Positions 1 through 12,013 of a stretch of DNA of 64,000 nucleotides are shown here, one piece after another. This DNA comes from Prosapia bicincta (lineage: Eukaryota > Arthropoda > Insecta > Hemiptera > Cercopidae). The translations under genes were made by a program, and so were the position numbers. The notes under the pieces are model-generated. The model was not told the DNA's origin and ran no database searches. It saw only the letters and a list, made by a program, of their open reading frames with translations. The stretch covers positions 104,250,233 to 104,314,232 of the forward strand of contig JBAIZL010000003.1 of NCBI GenBank assembly GCA_036971475.1, written 5' to 3'. Within the stretch, counting starts at the first letter, position 1. Every line of letters begins with the position of its first letter.

Positions 1-14
1 TTCTTTTCAACACA

Positions 15-1721
15 ATGATTAATGACCTCACCGCCGCCATCGAAAAGACACCTGGCACATCATACCTGCTGTATGCTGATGACGTCATTGTGTGGAATAC
101 TACTAACAAGACTGACCACCTTGAAGGAACTATGAACCTAGTATTGGAAAACATTGGGCTATGGGCCGACTGCAATAAAATGACAGTTAATCCTGAGAAA
201 ACAATTTTTCAGTTTTTCACTCTCTCCACCAAGCCCCCAACCATTGAGCTCAAATATAAAAAGAGTTGCCTACCAGAGTCTAAATTGTCCAAATACTTAG
301 GTGTTAATCTGGACACTAGACTCTCATGGAAAAATTACATACAAGAGGTTGCTGAGCGCGCTAGCAAGCGAACAAATTTGTTAAAAAGACTAACTGGTAC
401 AAAGTGGGGTTGCACGCAGGACGTTCTTGCCACTGCTTATAAGACCTATGTCAGACCCTCCATGGAATACGCTTCAGAAGTTACGTCACTGGCCAGTCAA
501 CAGAATCTGCGAAAGTTAGATAAAATACAGAACAGTGCCCTCAGAATCATCACCGGCGCAGCTTTCTCAACGCCCATTTGTGCGATGGAAATGCAAACCT
601 GCATAGAACCATTGCAAAAAAGGCGCGAAAAACTAACGCTTAAATTTTGGGAACGCTCAAGAAGAGTAAATCACCGATACTGGACTAACTATAGAAAGGC
701 TGCACAGAGACTAAAAACCCAGCTAAGCCCACTACAACACGCTGAAGAACTTAGAAGAAGGTATAGCATCGGTGAATCAAACCCAACCCCGCTCAAAACT
801 TTCAACAAGCCGACTATTGCCATGCCTCTCAAAAGTTTGTCATTACTAAACTTTAAAACCCCCAAGCATCTTGCACTCCCAGAAGAACTAAAGATTTCTG
901 CCCTTGAGACAATCCACACTTTATATCCTGAACCAGACTGGCTGTACATCTACACTGATGGATCTAAACTCAATCCTACTGGAGCTGGGGCTGGAGCTTT
1001 CTCCAAGCTATTTGAAATCAGCCAGGGCGTTGGGGCAAACACAAGTAATTTTGATGGGGAAGTAACGGCAGTGCGACTGGCCGCAGAGGCTCTTGCTGCG
1101 CATCACCCAGCAACGAACCACCAACGAGCTGTTTTCTTTATAGACTCCCAAGCCGCCATAATTGCAATAGCCGACAACTCTTCAACAGACTGTTCGAACA
1201 TATTCCACTGCCGAGAAGCAATCTCACATCTTTTGCAAAATGAATGGTCAATTAGCCTTCAGTGGATCCCAAGTCACGTTGGCATCACAGGTAACGAAAG
1301 AGCAGACGACCTTGCAAAAAATGGAACGCAGATGCAACAACCATATGCAGAAACCAGCCTCACCTCTGCCAAACACTTTATTGATGCAACCCTTAAACGC
1401 TCAATTAAAAAAGATCATGAGGAAGCCAGCAGGGGGAAACAGTGGGCATCACTTAGCAGTCGCGGTCCTTTGGTGCCCACAAGCGATAGAGCAACTGCCG
1501 TGGCTGACTTTCGACTTCTGACAGGACACGACTATCTCCAGGCCCACCTCTACCGTTTTGGCCTAGCGGAGTCCGATACGTGTCCGCTCTGTCTCAATGG
1601 TGTCATGAATGGGGACCACATTTCAACCTGTCCTGAACTGGACGACCAGCTGTCCAGAACCGGTCGTTACTGGGAGGCTCGACGCCAAATGGTTCAACAG
1701 CCAAGGGCGGGCATTGGATAA
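15..1721 (+). pseudogene. LINE ORF2, C-terminal part: RT palm to RNase H and zinc knuckle
   Basis: Open frame of 568 codons covering the second half of the ORF2 polyprotein of a non-LTR retrotransposon of the I/Jockey-like, RNase H-bearing kind. Visible in order: the reverse transcriptase catalytic box YADDVIVW (residues 20-27), the RT thumb region, an RNase H domain starting near residue 310 (IYTDGSK, later FIDSQAA and WIPSHVGITGNERADDLAK around 416-434), and a terminal CPLC...H...C knuckle near 522-540. The endonuclease and RT finger domains would lie before the window. The frame has no internal stop and its stop is followed by an A/GTAAGT-rich tail as expected for a LINE 3' end, so this copy may be fairly young. 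The same family appears at 3735-5822 on the other strand. The initial ATG is simply the first in the window, not the true start. Confidence 0.88.
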
Positions 1722-1749
1722 AGTAAAAGTAAGTACTATTAACAGCCAT

Positions 1750-2800
1750 CCATTGTCCCAGAATTCACTTCTGGCAATCATATAGTGTCCAAGCATTTAC
1801 TATTGGCAATTGTCCAGTGTTCCAGCATGCACTATTGGCAATCATACAGTTTCTAAGCTTTCATTATTGGCAATCATATAGTGTTCAAGCATTCACATTC
1901 AGCAATCATCCAGAGTCTCAGCATTCGCTATTGGCAACCATCCAGTGTCAAAGCATTCACTATTGGTAATCATCCATTGTCCAAGCATGCACTATTGGCA
2001 ATCACCCAGTGACCAAGAATTCACTATTGGCAATCATCCAGTGTCCAAGCATTCACTATTGGTAATATTCCAGTGTCCAAGCATTCATTATTGGCTATCA
2101 TCCATGGTCCAAACATTCACTATTGGCAATCATTCAGTGTCCAATCATTCATTATTGGCAATCATTCAGTGTCCAAGCATTTGCTATTGGCAATCATCTA
2201 GTGTCCAAGCATGCAATATTTTCAATCCTCCAGTGTCCAAGTATTTACTATTGGCAATTATATTGTGTCAAAACATTCATTAATATCAATCATCCAGTGT
2301 CCCAGCATTCAGTATTGGCAACCATCCAGTGTCCAAGAATTCTCTATTGGCAATCATCCATTGTCCAAGCATTTACCATTAACCAGCATCTAGTGTCCAA
2401 GCATGCATTATTAGCAATCATCCAGTGTTTAAGCATTCACTATTCTCAAACACCCAGTGTCTAAGCATTCATTATAGGCAATCATCCAGTGTCCATGCAT
2501 TCACTATTTTAAATTCATCCAGTGTTCAAGCATTCACCATTGGCTATCATCCAATGTCCAAGCCTTTATTATTGGCAATCATCCAGTGTTCAAGCATTCA
2601 CTATTGACAATAACCCAGTGTCCAAGCATTCACTATTGGCAATCATCCAGTGTCAAAGCATTCACTATTGCCAATCATCAAGTGCCCAAGGATTCATTAT
2701 TGACAATCATCCAGTGTCTAAGGATTCACTATGGGCAATTATCCAGTGTCCAAGCATTCACTTTTGGCAATCATCCACTTACTAAGCATTTACTATTGAC
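1750..2800. repeat. 32-bp minisatellite, about 33 units
   Basis: Tandem array of a 32-bp unit built around TCCAGTGTCCAAGCATTCAC followed by TATTGGCAATCA, with point changes between units. It begins just after the 3' tail of the LINE fragment. Because 32 is not a multiple of 3 and the unit lacks stops, the array is open for long stretches in all three forward frames and gives several overlapping spurious ORFs. There is no coding evidence. Units are too short and too diverged, and lack spacers, so it is not a CRISPR array. Confidence 0.95.
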
Positions 2801-3734
2801 CTCCTGATATAATATAATGTATTAAAACTCTTGAACATATATTGTTGAATATATTATTGTATCAGGCTATGCAAATTTCACACTAGGTCATACCAGCTAA
2901 TTATCAACGTCAAACATTTTGTTTGCTGACTACACTATCATGCTTTGTTCAAAGCACAACTTTCTGCGCATATACATAATGGGATTTTGCCTTTTTCTGG
3001 AGTTAGTCTGTTCTCAGTATGGTAGCCATTTAGGAACCATAAGGAAAGTATCTTCTATTCAAAGTGATAACCACAAATCTAGGTGTAATGTTTTTATGGA
3101 TTTGCCTGCAAGAAGTAACTCAATAATTGCATTTCAGTTATGTTTAATTGTAGTTAAATGATTAATTGAAGTAGGTTAAAAGTGTTTGTTTTAAATGTTA
3201 TTATTAAAGTGAATAAGTATCTTGTTTTAGATTATGAAATGTTACTCATTCCACCCAACGCAAAGTGTTAAAGTGTGATAAACCACAAATTCTTATATAA
3301 CCTATTGAACAGTGATCTAATCTATGTTCAAACCACGTGGTTTCGAGTAGCATCAATTTCAAAGTTTATCAATTGTGTTTTAATAACTAATTGGCAAGTG
3401 TTTCAGTGTAACTTGGACTATAACTGCTTGTTGCTCAATTGCCTTGCCTAACATTAAGTGGTAAGACAGCATTTATTACGCTTTAATCATTGTGTTTTTC
3501 AATCTAGAACTTGTGCTAATCGCTACGTTCCTCATACGTTAAATAAGGTGGTCTTCCTTATCAGAGACTATAACGTTTAATAATTAATTTAACCTTTGTA
3601 ATATTATTCTAAAGGTTTGGGGCATACCCCAACATATAATGATATGTTACACTTAACCTATAGTAGAACTTACTTTTTAGACTAATAGGTCTGAATTGAT
3701 AATGGAATACATCTAAAACAGCAGTCTTCAATAT
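2801..3734. other. Unassigned AT-rich DNA
   Basis: No convincing coding segment, repeat boundary or RNA gene was seen between the minisatellite and the second LINE copy. Short ORFs here have no recognisable motifs. The end of the block (about 3300-3600) has mixed composition and could hold an old unidentified repeat. Confidence 0.4.
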
Positions 3735-5822
3735 TACTTACTTTATCCAATGCCAGATCTTGACATTGCTGCCATTCACCTCATAGCCTCCCAGTACAGA
3801 CAATGCTGGCTTTGGTCTTCCACATCTTGCAATGCTGTGCAATTCCAAAGATGTGGAGCGTCCATCTTTTGCACAGAAGCAAATATCTGAGGCTGCTAAT
3901 CCTTGTAAGCATTCTGAATCTGGCAACAGCTTCCACTCTATGTAGGCTATGTGGTATTACCACTGTGTGCGCCAGGCCCCTCCATATCTTTCCAGCACTC
4001 ATTTCATTTTGGCTTTCCCTTGTTTTTCATTGATTGTAGATTCAATCAGGCTTCTTGCTGTCAATAGAGATATAGGATTATTAGGCTGTAGCAAGGTGTT
4101 GCCTTTCTTCGCTAGCTGGTCTGTCCGTTCATTTTCTTCAATACCAACCTGGCTAGCGAGCCATTGCAGCACCAATGTACCACCCTTCTTTAATCATCTC
4201 TGCCAGGAATGAATTTCGTCCATTCATTGTTTGCACACAGTCGGTGGAGTTAGTGCAATTATATCAGCTTATAAATTCACAAAGAACACAACTCTTGCCG
4301 ACTTTCCGGAGATCGAATAAAGTTTTTCGGCAGCTTGTACTGTAGCCGCAATCTCACCATCGAAGTTATTGGCATTAATTCCAACTAGGCTGCAACCCTT
4401 AAAGTGGTCGCTGTAAAATCCAGCACCAGAGTGCACCAGAGACATCTGTGTATACATGGATCCAGTTATCTTTACTGTATAGATCCGCAATCGTTTCCAA
4501 AGCAGCGGCCTTCAGGATGTGGGGATCACTAATAGCATTGGAGTCTTTGTGATTTAGAAGTGACAGTTTTCTCTGTGGTAATGAAGGAAAAACCGTATGA
4601 CAGATTGGGAATTTTGATGCTTGCCCCAGTTTCAGGTTGTATTTAATTCCAAGTTGCTCTGCATAAATGATTGGGGATATTTGTGTCTTAAGTCGATATG
4701 TCGCAGGTTTATATTTCTCCCAGTGTCTGTAATTGATTCTCCTTGCTCTTTCCCAGAACTTGAGTACTGATTTCTCCCAGCACCCTCGTAGTGGCTCCAC
4801 CTCCGCTTGCAATTTCATCGCAGTTATTTGTGTCGATACTGCTCCATCAGTTATTTTTCACAGTGCGTTTTTCTGGACATCCTCTAATTTCCTTAAGTTA
4901 ACATCGGAAGAGAGAGCGATGACTTCAGAAGCATATTCCATAACTGGGCATATATAGATTTTATAGGCTGTCGTCATCACATCCTTCCTTGCTCCCTACT
5001 TTGTAGTTGCTAGTCTCTTTAGGAGGTTACTTCTCTTTTGAGCTTTTTCAGTTGCGATTTGTATTTGGTTGGACCAACTAAGTAACTACCCGTTGCCCAT
5101 ATGGCCATATCACCAGCACAAAGAAGGCTGTTAACACCGGGTATGCTTTTAATAGTGCGCTGTACATCGTCAAGCTACTAAGCACTCTCCCCTGTGGTAG
5201 CACATAACGGACTTTCTTGAACTTTGATACATTATTTTGGTACCTGGTTCAGATATATCTTTTGAGTAGAAAGTGCTTTATCCATTGTACATATTACCAG
5301 TCACGTGCAGTCGACTGAGCTTGTGGAGCAGCATAGATCTCTATATTTTATCATACGCTGCTTTTAGATCGATAAATACTGCAAGAGTGGATTGTTTACG
5401 GTGAAACCCTTCTTTTACAGATTGTGTTAGTTTAACAATTTGGTCGACGATAGAACGATGTTGCTGGAAGCCAGCCTGGCAATCTGAGATCGCTCCAATA
5501 CCTTTCAGGTACTGATGCAGTCTCATGTCCACCATTTTCTCAGTTGTTTTACATACCAAATTTGTAAGAGAGATTGGTCTAAAACTGGTAAGGATGTTAG
5601 CAGGCTTTTCCTTCTTGTGGATAGCAACAATCTCGCCTTTCTTCCGCTGTTGGGGGGGATGTGATCTTCCCATGAGAGATTTACTAGTTTTAGCAAGGTT
5701 TTTCGAGTGCTATTTCTGAGATTCTTCAGAAATTCTGGGTATATTTTATCCGGGCTTTCTGATTTTCCCTCACCCGGGGGACAAAGTTGGTCGCACGTCC
5801 ACAGCATACTTTAAGCTGTACC
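3735..5822 (-). pseudogene. Decayed second LINE copy of the same family (RT to 3' end)
   Basis: On the minus strand, broken pieces of the same non-LTR ORF2 can be followed in order. RT fingers and palm lie at 5820-5341 (FRPISLTNLVCKTTEKMVD, then AVFIDLKAAYDKI). The linker at 4818-4399 contains ERARRINYRHWEKYKPAT and aligns with ERSRRVNHRYW of the first copy. RNase H fragments lie near 4490-4269 (NANNFDGEIAATVQAAE), and the 3' end lies near 3740-3760. The 3' ends of both copies share GCATTGGATAAAGTAA. Many frameshifts and stops show an old, dead insertion. It covers RT finger domains missing from the first copy. Confidence 0.85.
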
Positions 5823-8722
5823 TGTCCCCTGGGTAGTACTAAATGACCAGCAGAGTTGGCTGAGAACCCAAGCCAAACAGAGACAATGCAAAAGTCTTTA
5901 ATAGTCTATAAAGTAAGTGCAAACATCTCAATATATGTTCGTGTTTTAGTATAAAACTAGTAGCTCAAGTGAAGGTGGAATTAAATGATATTATTTTAAT
6001 GGCTTGTTCTCATAATTTTCCCATTTGGGTTTATCCTTTGATATTTTAATAACATTTTCCATGAAATAATTTTTATTCATTCTACTTCTTTAAGCTAATA
6101 TTTTTATTTCTTTTGCAGGACCCATCTACTGAAATCCTCTTTGATCAATTCAATAATATCTGTATTTTATATCTATATCTTTCCTGCATGATTCATTTCT
6201 TATTTTTATATTCCCTAGAGGATTTAAAAAAAGTGTATGTGTTCCAATTTGTAGATTAGAAGTGATGCAGAGTACATATTTTAGATGTTTGGGTAATTTG
6301 TTATCTGAAAATAAATTTCCCTTATAAGTAAAATAATGATTCAATCTATGTTTTACTTAGTAATTAAAGGTATAAAAATATACCTGTATCCGAGTAACAC
6401 TGATTCTCAAGAACATTTCATTGGTAATACTATGTAGTAATATTTTGTTGCACATTATAACAAAACATTATAAGCTTTCACTCTATTTGATATTTATTAA
6501 TATAGAGAATAAGACCATGTACTCTGTACTGCAATATTTTTAGTATCATATGACTTAATAGGTCAAAGGTCAAAAGATTAGAGAAGTTAAGCATTTTACA
6601 CTACAAAGGGACTAATACATTTTGTATAAATAATGTTTATTGTTCACTTATTTCTGTTACTTTTATGTACATTATTTATTTTAGTTAAATGCATTGAACA
6701 AAGGTGAGTGAATTTTTATATAAAAAAAACAATTCTGTAAATGAAATAATGTACCGTATTGTAATTGTTTACATCTCATAATCGGATATTAGTTCAACAA
6801 AAACTCAAATACCTATTTAAAAATGCCATTTTTGTTCTCTATTTAAATGAATTTCCATGGTAGATTTGAAGTTTTCAAGGTAGATATTAATAACGTCAGA
6901 GTTGGAAAATTGAATCCTTTTTATATAAACATTATCGAATTTTTAAAATATTTGTAAATGTATGTATATCTATAAATAGTTCGTTTGGAATTACTTTATA
7001 ATTGACTAAACCCCTGTGAGAACCTAACAAACTGAAGGATGCAATATCCACTGATACATAGATTAAGAAGCATTGGAAGGTAGATGAAAGCTCAAGGTCA
7101 CACATGTAAAGGCACCAAATGGAAGTAAATTGTCTTGCTAAGATTTTCAGTTGTCTTTCTATTGTAGAAATATTATTAATAAGTATAATTCTAATTTATC
7201 AAGTGATTATATATGTTTTGCAATACCCATAGTTCATTGTTACAACAGCAAAGATAATTAGCATTAAATGTAAGTCTGTTAAAACTATCGCAGTAACACA
7301 AGAGAACTTTAAATAGGGTAGACATAATTATAACACTAATTTATCAAATTTTAACACATTTTGTAAACAAATATACACCCTGCCCTACCCAAAAGGTTAC
7401 TTTTGTAAAAAATGAATTTTGTTCCTTAAAACAACCTGAAATGCTCGAAACTTGACCTTTTCATTAAAACTAAAAAGAACTGTTGTTGAATTTTACGTTA
7501 CAGTACCCTGATTTTTAATGACTGAAAATAAAACTACAAATGTTTTTAATAAGTTTTTCTATTTTTATTAACCTTACAGTTTTATCTTTGTTATTTTGCA
7601 TTGTAATCATTTTGCAATAACTTTGCTTTATAATCTCATTAAATCCGACAAAATTTAGCCTCAATTAGTCTATTATAATGCGGTTGTACTGAACTTGAAT
7701 TAGGTATCGAACTTACAGGATATTTACAAATTAGAATATTTAGTTGCTGTGAAGTAACTAGTATACCTGTAAATGATACACCTGTGATATCCTTTAGTCA
7801 CAGTTTTAAATTCCTTAAATGGTAATATTTTTAAACTTTTGTTGTCTTTGTAATTTGGAGACCATACTATATTATAGTTAATCCTAAGTAATTGTGGTCA
7901 ACAGTTATTCTGCCGGAAATTTTTAGATTAATCAAAATTCATATATAAAGAATGCAAAGATACACTGGGTCTCTCATAATATGTCTGTCTCTACCTCTGT
8001 CCTAGTTATTTGTACAACTTTTTTTTTTAATGTACAGATGTTAATAGAAAAGATTAGCTGTCGTTTTTAAAAAAACCAATATCATCTCAAGATATTTGAT
8101 TAGTCATGAGTAAATTAATGCCATACAAATATCATTCAAATTCTGTTAAACTCATCCTTTTAAACAGTAGTATGAGCAGAAATGTTAGTAATATTAGGCA
8201 GCGATGGAAAATTCTATGTTGAAATAATTTTGTGTTTTACATTGGAATAAACCATCTAACTAGCTTAGTGCAAGTAAACCTGAAAGTAGATGTTGTAGTG
8301 CAGGAATTCATGTGGGTAATTGCTTTGTTAAATCCTTTCAGTAAGAGTATAGAGTTTAACCCCATTTCTTGCTGCTATGACATAGTGCTAAGTTCATTTA
8401 TAGGTATTTTGTGAAGTATTTTGTGAAGCACAGCATTTACAACATATTAAGAGAAAATAACTGACTGATGATACCTTCTGGGTGCGATAGACAGGCGTCA
8501 TTTGAATAACCTCATGTGGGAGGGGATGAATTCAGAACAATTGTTGAAGAAATTTAGTTTTGTATTTGTGGCATAGTATCTCATTAAATTAATTTTGTTT
8601 GGAAGGTGATTTGAATTTTGTTTTGAGCCCAGATCATATTCAAATTAAGTGGAATATTTACCTTCATGGGGTATATGGAGATTTAATTTAATTTCTTTCT
8701 GTTATATCATTTATTTAATATA
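5823..8722. other. Intronic AT-rich DNA without recognised features
   Basis: About 2.9 kb of AT-rich sequence. ORFs are short and featureless on both strands, and no tRNA boxes, terminal repeats or splice-framed exon with homology were noticed. It is presumably part of the large intron upstream of the first recognised macroglobulin exon. Confidence 0.45.
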
Positions 8723-9433
8723 GGGTGCTGCAGTCAATCCTGCTTTTTTAAAATAGCTGTAAGAAGTCAACGGGTGCCGATTTCATTATTTGACTGATAC
8801 AATTTTATTCTGCATTGAAAAGCATTTAAAAACAAATATATTGATTACAGTTTAAAATAACACCTGATGATTAAGGTATAGGAGAGCAATCTGTTATTAC
8901 AAAAGTTGAGTGCTATTTGGAAATGTTAATATCATTTTATATTCCTTACCTTTGTCAATATGCAGTGAAGAGAAACCTTATTTCAACAAGATGGAACCAC
9001 ATCCAACAAGTGTGAGCATGAATGTTCTCAATGATGTTTTTCAAATTTTGTGATTTTTGGAATGGAGGGATTTCTTGGCCTTCCTGTTCACGTACGTGTG
9101 GTTTTTTTGATGTGAACCCAAAGGGAAAAGTGTATGAAGAAAAACCTTGAAGGGTTGGATAACTCAAGGCAAGAATGATGCTGGAAATTGAAAGAATTCC
9201 TCAGTGTATGCTTTGTGATGTTATGAACCGTTTGCAAATCACATGTAAGAATTCCGTAATTGCTGAGGGCAGCATCTTACTGAGGTTATTTTTAAACTGT
9301 AAACAATATGTTTATGTTTCTTAAATGTTTTAAAGTTAGAATATTTTCATATAATCTCAATAGAAATATTTGAAATTTGTATCGGTTTATATTTTACAGC
9401 TATTTAAAAAATAGAGGATTAACTGTGACACCC
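8723..9433 (+). mobile_element. Short Tc1/mariner-type relic with TIRs and TA duplication
   Basis: A 711-bp block bounded by imperfect inverted repeats: GGGTGCTGCAGTCAATCC at the left, and GGGTGTCACAGTTAATCC when the right end is read on the minus strand. Each end is flanked by TA (8721-8722 and 9434-9435). On the + strand at about 8960-9310, broken transposase pieces can be read: YFNKMEPHPTS (compare FQQDGATSHT), SMNVLNDVF, GKVYEEKP and ARMMLEIERIP. These match the C-terminal catalytic part of the same transposase type as the larger element at 12658-13970. The N-terminal half is absent, so this is an internal deletion derivative. Confidence 0.72.
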
Positions 9434-9559
9434 TATGTTTTATGGGCCACATTAGATATACGATCACATATTCTAGGGTTTCAAGCCAACATTATGATAA
9501 TTAGAAAATATATCTGCCTAACCAATTAGCATGCTTTTAAAATCATATAACATAAATAA

Positions 9560-10968
9560 ATGAAACCTCTATACCACAAATGACTTTTTTTGAAAATTTA
9601 AAACCTTATGTACATTTTGATTGCATAGCAATCATCCTCAGAGGTAATTTACAATACAAATACATCGAAGCTACATTTTCCATCAAATATATACACAGGC
9701 AACTACTTCGCCATGCCCCTTTACATTTCCAACCAATCACGTTGCAGTAAATTCCCCCCGCTACAACTAGGTCTGGTCTCTCAACTTTCGTGGTGAAGAG
9801 TTGCTGTTACACATATTTCAATTTTAAACAAAATACAATTATACATATATTTTAATTTTACAAAACTACAACTATCTTCTAATTAGTGAATATAATTGAG
9901 AGATCGGGATAGGCCCTAAATCACCATTTAATAGATTATTTTCGTCATATTTATGTATATACAAACTTTCAAAACTATTCAATAGACCTTTTGATTTAAC
10001 ATGTTTCACTAATTTAAGATTATTTATTTCTAAAGAATGTTTACTGTTTAGGATGGGCTCTGCAATACTTGATTTTTCAGGTCTGATATTTTATATGGCT
10101 AATATGTTCTTTAAACCTAGTTAATATTCTTCTTTTTGTTTGGCCTATATAAATTTTATTACAAGAATTACAATTTACTTTATAAATCCCAGATTTATGT
10201 AACATCTTTATGTTATCTTTTGGATTACCTAGTAAATTTTTTAGGCTATTTAGGCTTTTGTAAACTACTTTTAAATTTACATCTTTAAAAACTTTTTCTA
10301 AACAGTTTGTTAAATCCCTATTGAATGGTAAACATAAGTATTTATTTTTAATATTTTCTTTTTCTGATATTAAGGTAGTGGAATTGTTTCTAACCTATTT
10401 AAATTTTGTTTTCTCAATATATTGTTTATTTTTTAAGGATCATATCCATTAAATATCGCAATTTCTTTAATTTTAGCTAATTCACATTCAAGTCTATTCT
10501 TGGTCAAAGGAATTGTAATTAATCTATTAAACATAATATTAAAAGCTGATAATTTATAGGATTTACAATTAATAGAATCTACTGGGATATATCTATTATT
10601 ACTTGTATTTTTTGATATATATCAAATTCAATTTTATTATTATTTCTAATACATAAAACATCAAGAAACTGTAAACATTTATTATTTTCTATTTCATAAG
10701 TAAATTTTATATTTTTATGTTGATTGTTAATAATTGCTAAGAAATTTTCTTAGTTGCACTCTTTAATATTAAAAATTGCGAAAACATCATCAACATATCT
10801 AATCCATACTCTAGGAAAATACGAAAGTTTATTTCTTAATTCCTTTTCAAAATTTTTCATAAAAAGTTCAGCTATAAAAGGTGATAAACCATTCCCCATA
10901 GCTGTACCATCTTTTTGTTGGTAAAATTCATTGTTAAAAAAAAATAATTCTGTGTCATACAACACTTA
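9560..10968 (-). pseudogene. Penelope-like element, family A: RT and GIY-YIG region, 3' end
   Basis: Read on the minus strand, this is the 3' half of a Penelope-like element. The best segment (10965-10750) has the diagnostic RT motifs QKDGTAMGNGLSPFIAELF and RYVDDVFAIF. Downstream, interrupted by several stops, come the thumb (FLDVLCIRNN, ECELAKIKEIAIFNGYDP) and a GIY-YIG endonuclease (GIYKVNCNSCNKIYIGQTKRR near 10190-10110). The element ends in a terminal repeat that carries a hammerhead motif (9600-9650). The RT segment closely resembles the open frame at 63166-64000, so both belong to one family. The piece stops abruptly against a different Penelope family at about 10980. Confidence 0.88.
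9600..9650 (-). ncRNA. Hammerhead ribozyme motif (family A), inactivated
   Basis: The minus strand has the core CTGAGGA (9635-9641), a GATTGC/GCAATC helix II, and the palindromic helix III ATGTACAT. The position corresponding to G12 reads A (9618), giving AAAA in place of GAAA. G12 is essential for cleavage, so this copy should be dead. It lies in the terminal repeat of the adjoining family A Penelope element in the same orientation. Confidence 0.75.
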
Positions 10969-10979
10969 GTTAATTTCAC

Positions 10980-11300
10980 ATATTGGTTGAAACAGCACAG
11001 AAATAACCAACGCTACACAACCGAACAATACGAAATATACAGACACTTCAAACTACAACCTACACACATACTCAAAACACAATTACTTTACAGCTCACAC
11101 ACACTTTTTGACATGATAACTCCTAATACTCACAAAATACACCCACACCACCATAATATCCCACCCCCACCCTAATACCCTAACCTACGTAAACCTTGAG
11201 ATCAGTTATGGTTTGAGTTGACAATGGAACACATCTCCCGAAACGGCCATCCTCAACAAATATAAGTAAGTGCTACTATAGACAAGTTTGTAAATATTTA
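10980..11300 (+). pseudogene. Penelope-like element, family B: endonuclease tail and 3' end
   Basis: The + strand reads QHRNNQRYTTEQYEIYRHFK and on to HTLFDMITPNTHKIHPHHHN, the C-terminal tail after the GIY-YIG endonuclease. The same sequence occurs at 57520-57700 (+) and, in reverse, at 55500-55720. The stop region leads into the terminal repeat with a hammerhead-like fold (11214-11255) and the shared end sequence near TAAGTGCTACTATAG. The 5' side is truncated at the junction with the family A piece. Confidence 0.82.
11214..11255 (+). ncRNA. Hammerhead-like fold (family B), core UUGACAA
   Basis: Arrangement: helix I TGAG/CTCA, seven-nucleotide core TTGACAA (11218-11224), a short helix II ending CCC, GAA (11240-11242), near-palindromic helix III ACGGCCAT and C17 at 11251. 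The core differs from CUGANGA at positions 3 (U) and 8 (A). Helix II and helix III each carry a mismatch in this copy. It sits at the end of the family B Penelope fragment. Confidence 0.6.
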
Positions 11301-11807
11301 CAAGTGTTTAGTAAAAAAAAAACAGCCGAAAGTGTTTCAGCTGTTTACTGTGCAAGATTGGTTTTATTTACCTAAACTTGTGGATTCTTAACATACAATG
11401 GAATTAATTTATTCAATTCGTTATTTTTCAGAGGGTTTTTGATAACTGCACCTTCAGTTTTCCTGGAGGAAACTGTAGAGAATGTGTGCATTTCTCTACA
11501 CAACACTTCTGCCTCTGTCACAGTTGACATTAGTTTTCATTCAGTTGAGCTTCAACAGAAAATATGGTCACATACCTATAATATCACAGATAGTAAGTTG
11601 TTACCATAGGATTGTGATAGTTTGTTTGTGTGTATTTGTGTACTGCAATGATCATAGCTTTCCTCTCAGTTGAATATAGTTAAGTACAAGTCAACAAAGT
11701 TGTTTTAGGACATTTGTGTATATGTCATATGTATATACAATTGAGTATTTAACACCTTACCAACGTCTTTCTATTGCTGATGACTTGTACTATACCAAAA
11801 TCATCCA
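11301..11807. other. Unassigned intronic DNA between Penelope pieces
   Basis: No gene or repeat recognised beyond the end of the family B fragment. Only short featureless ORFs are present before the palindrome begins. Confidence 0.4.
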
Positions 11808-12013
11808 CTTTTTTAAAAATGTTTCAACTTGCCTATAGTAGCACTTACTTTGCTTGTTGAGGGCGGCCGTTTCGGGAGATGTGTCCCTTTGTCAACTCAG
11901 ACCGTAACTCGAGTTACGGTCTGAGTTGACAAAGGGACACATCTCCCGAAACGGCCGTCCTCAACAAGCAAATTAAGTGCTACTATAGGCAAGTTAAAAC
12001 ATTTTTAAAAAAG
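11808..12013. repeat. Palindrome of two head-to-head family B Penelope ends
   Basis: Nearly perfect inverted repeat with arms of about 103 bp and no loop; the centre is at 11910/11911 within AACTCGAGTT. Each arm is a Penelope family B terminus containing the hammerhead-like fold (right arm 11922-11963 on +, left arm 11858-11899 on -). No RT or endonuclease sequence is present. The few mismatches, such as TGAGGG against TGAGGA, show some age. Confidence 0.9.
11922..11963 (+). ncRNA. Hammerhead-like fold (family B), best preserved copy
   Basis: Helix I TGAG (11922-11925) pairs with CTCA (11960-11963). The core TTGACAA is at 11926-11932. Helix II is GGGA/TCCC with a six-base loop. GAA is at 11948-11950, helix III is the perfect palindrome ACGGCCGT (11951-11958), and C17 is at 11959. 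This is the layout of a type I hammerhead with a tiny helix III, as is usual in Penelope elements. The two core changes are C3 to U and G8 to A. Whether it cleaves cannot be told from sequence. Confidence 0.65.

Noticed and set aside
1750..2800. CRISPR-like array
   Set aside because: Direct tandem units without spacers in a eukaryotic genome.
1945..2807. Overlapping ORFs of 60-113 codons as a repetitive protein gene
   Set aside because: They are shadows of the stop-free 32-bp minisatellite; the frame rotates with each unit and there is no conservation of one frame.
8461..8510. Another hammerhead beginning at CTGATGATACC
   Set aside because: The core heptamer is present, but no GAAA follows a helix II and no helix I pairing was found; no Penelope sequence is adjacent.
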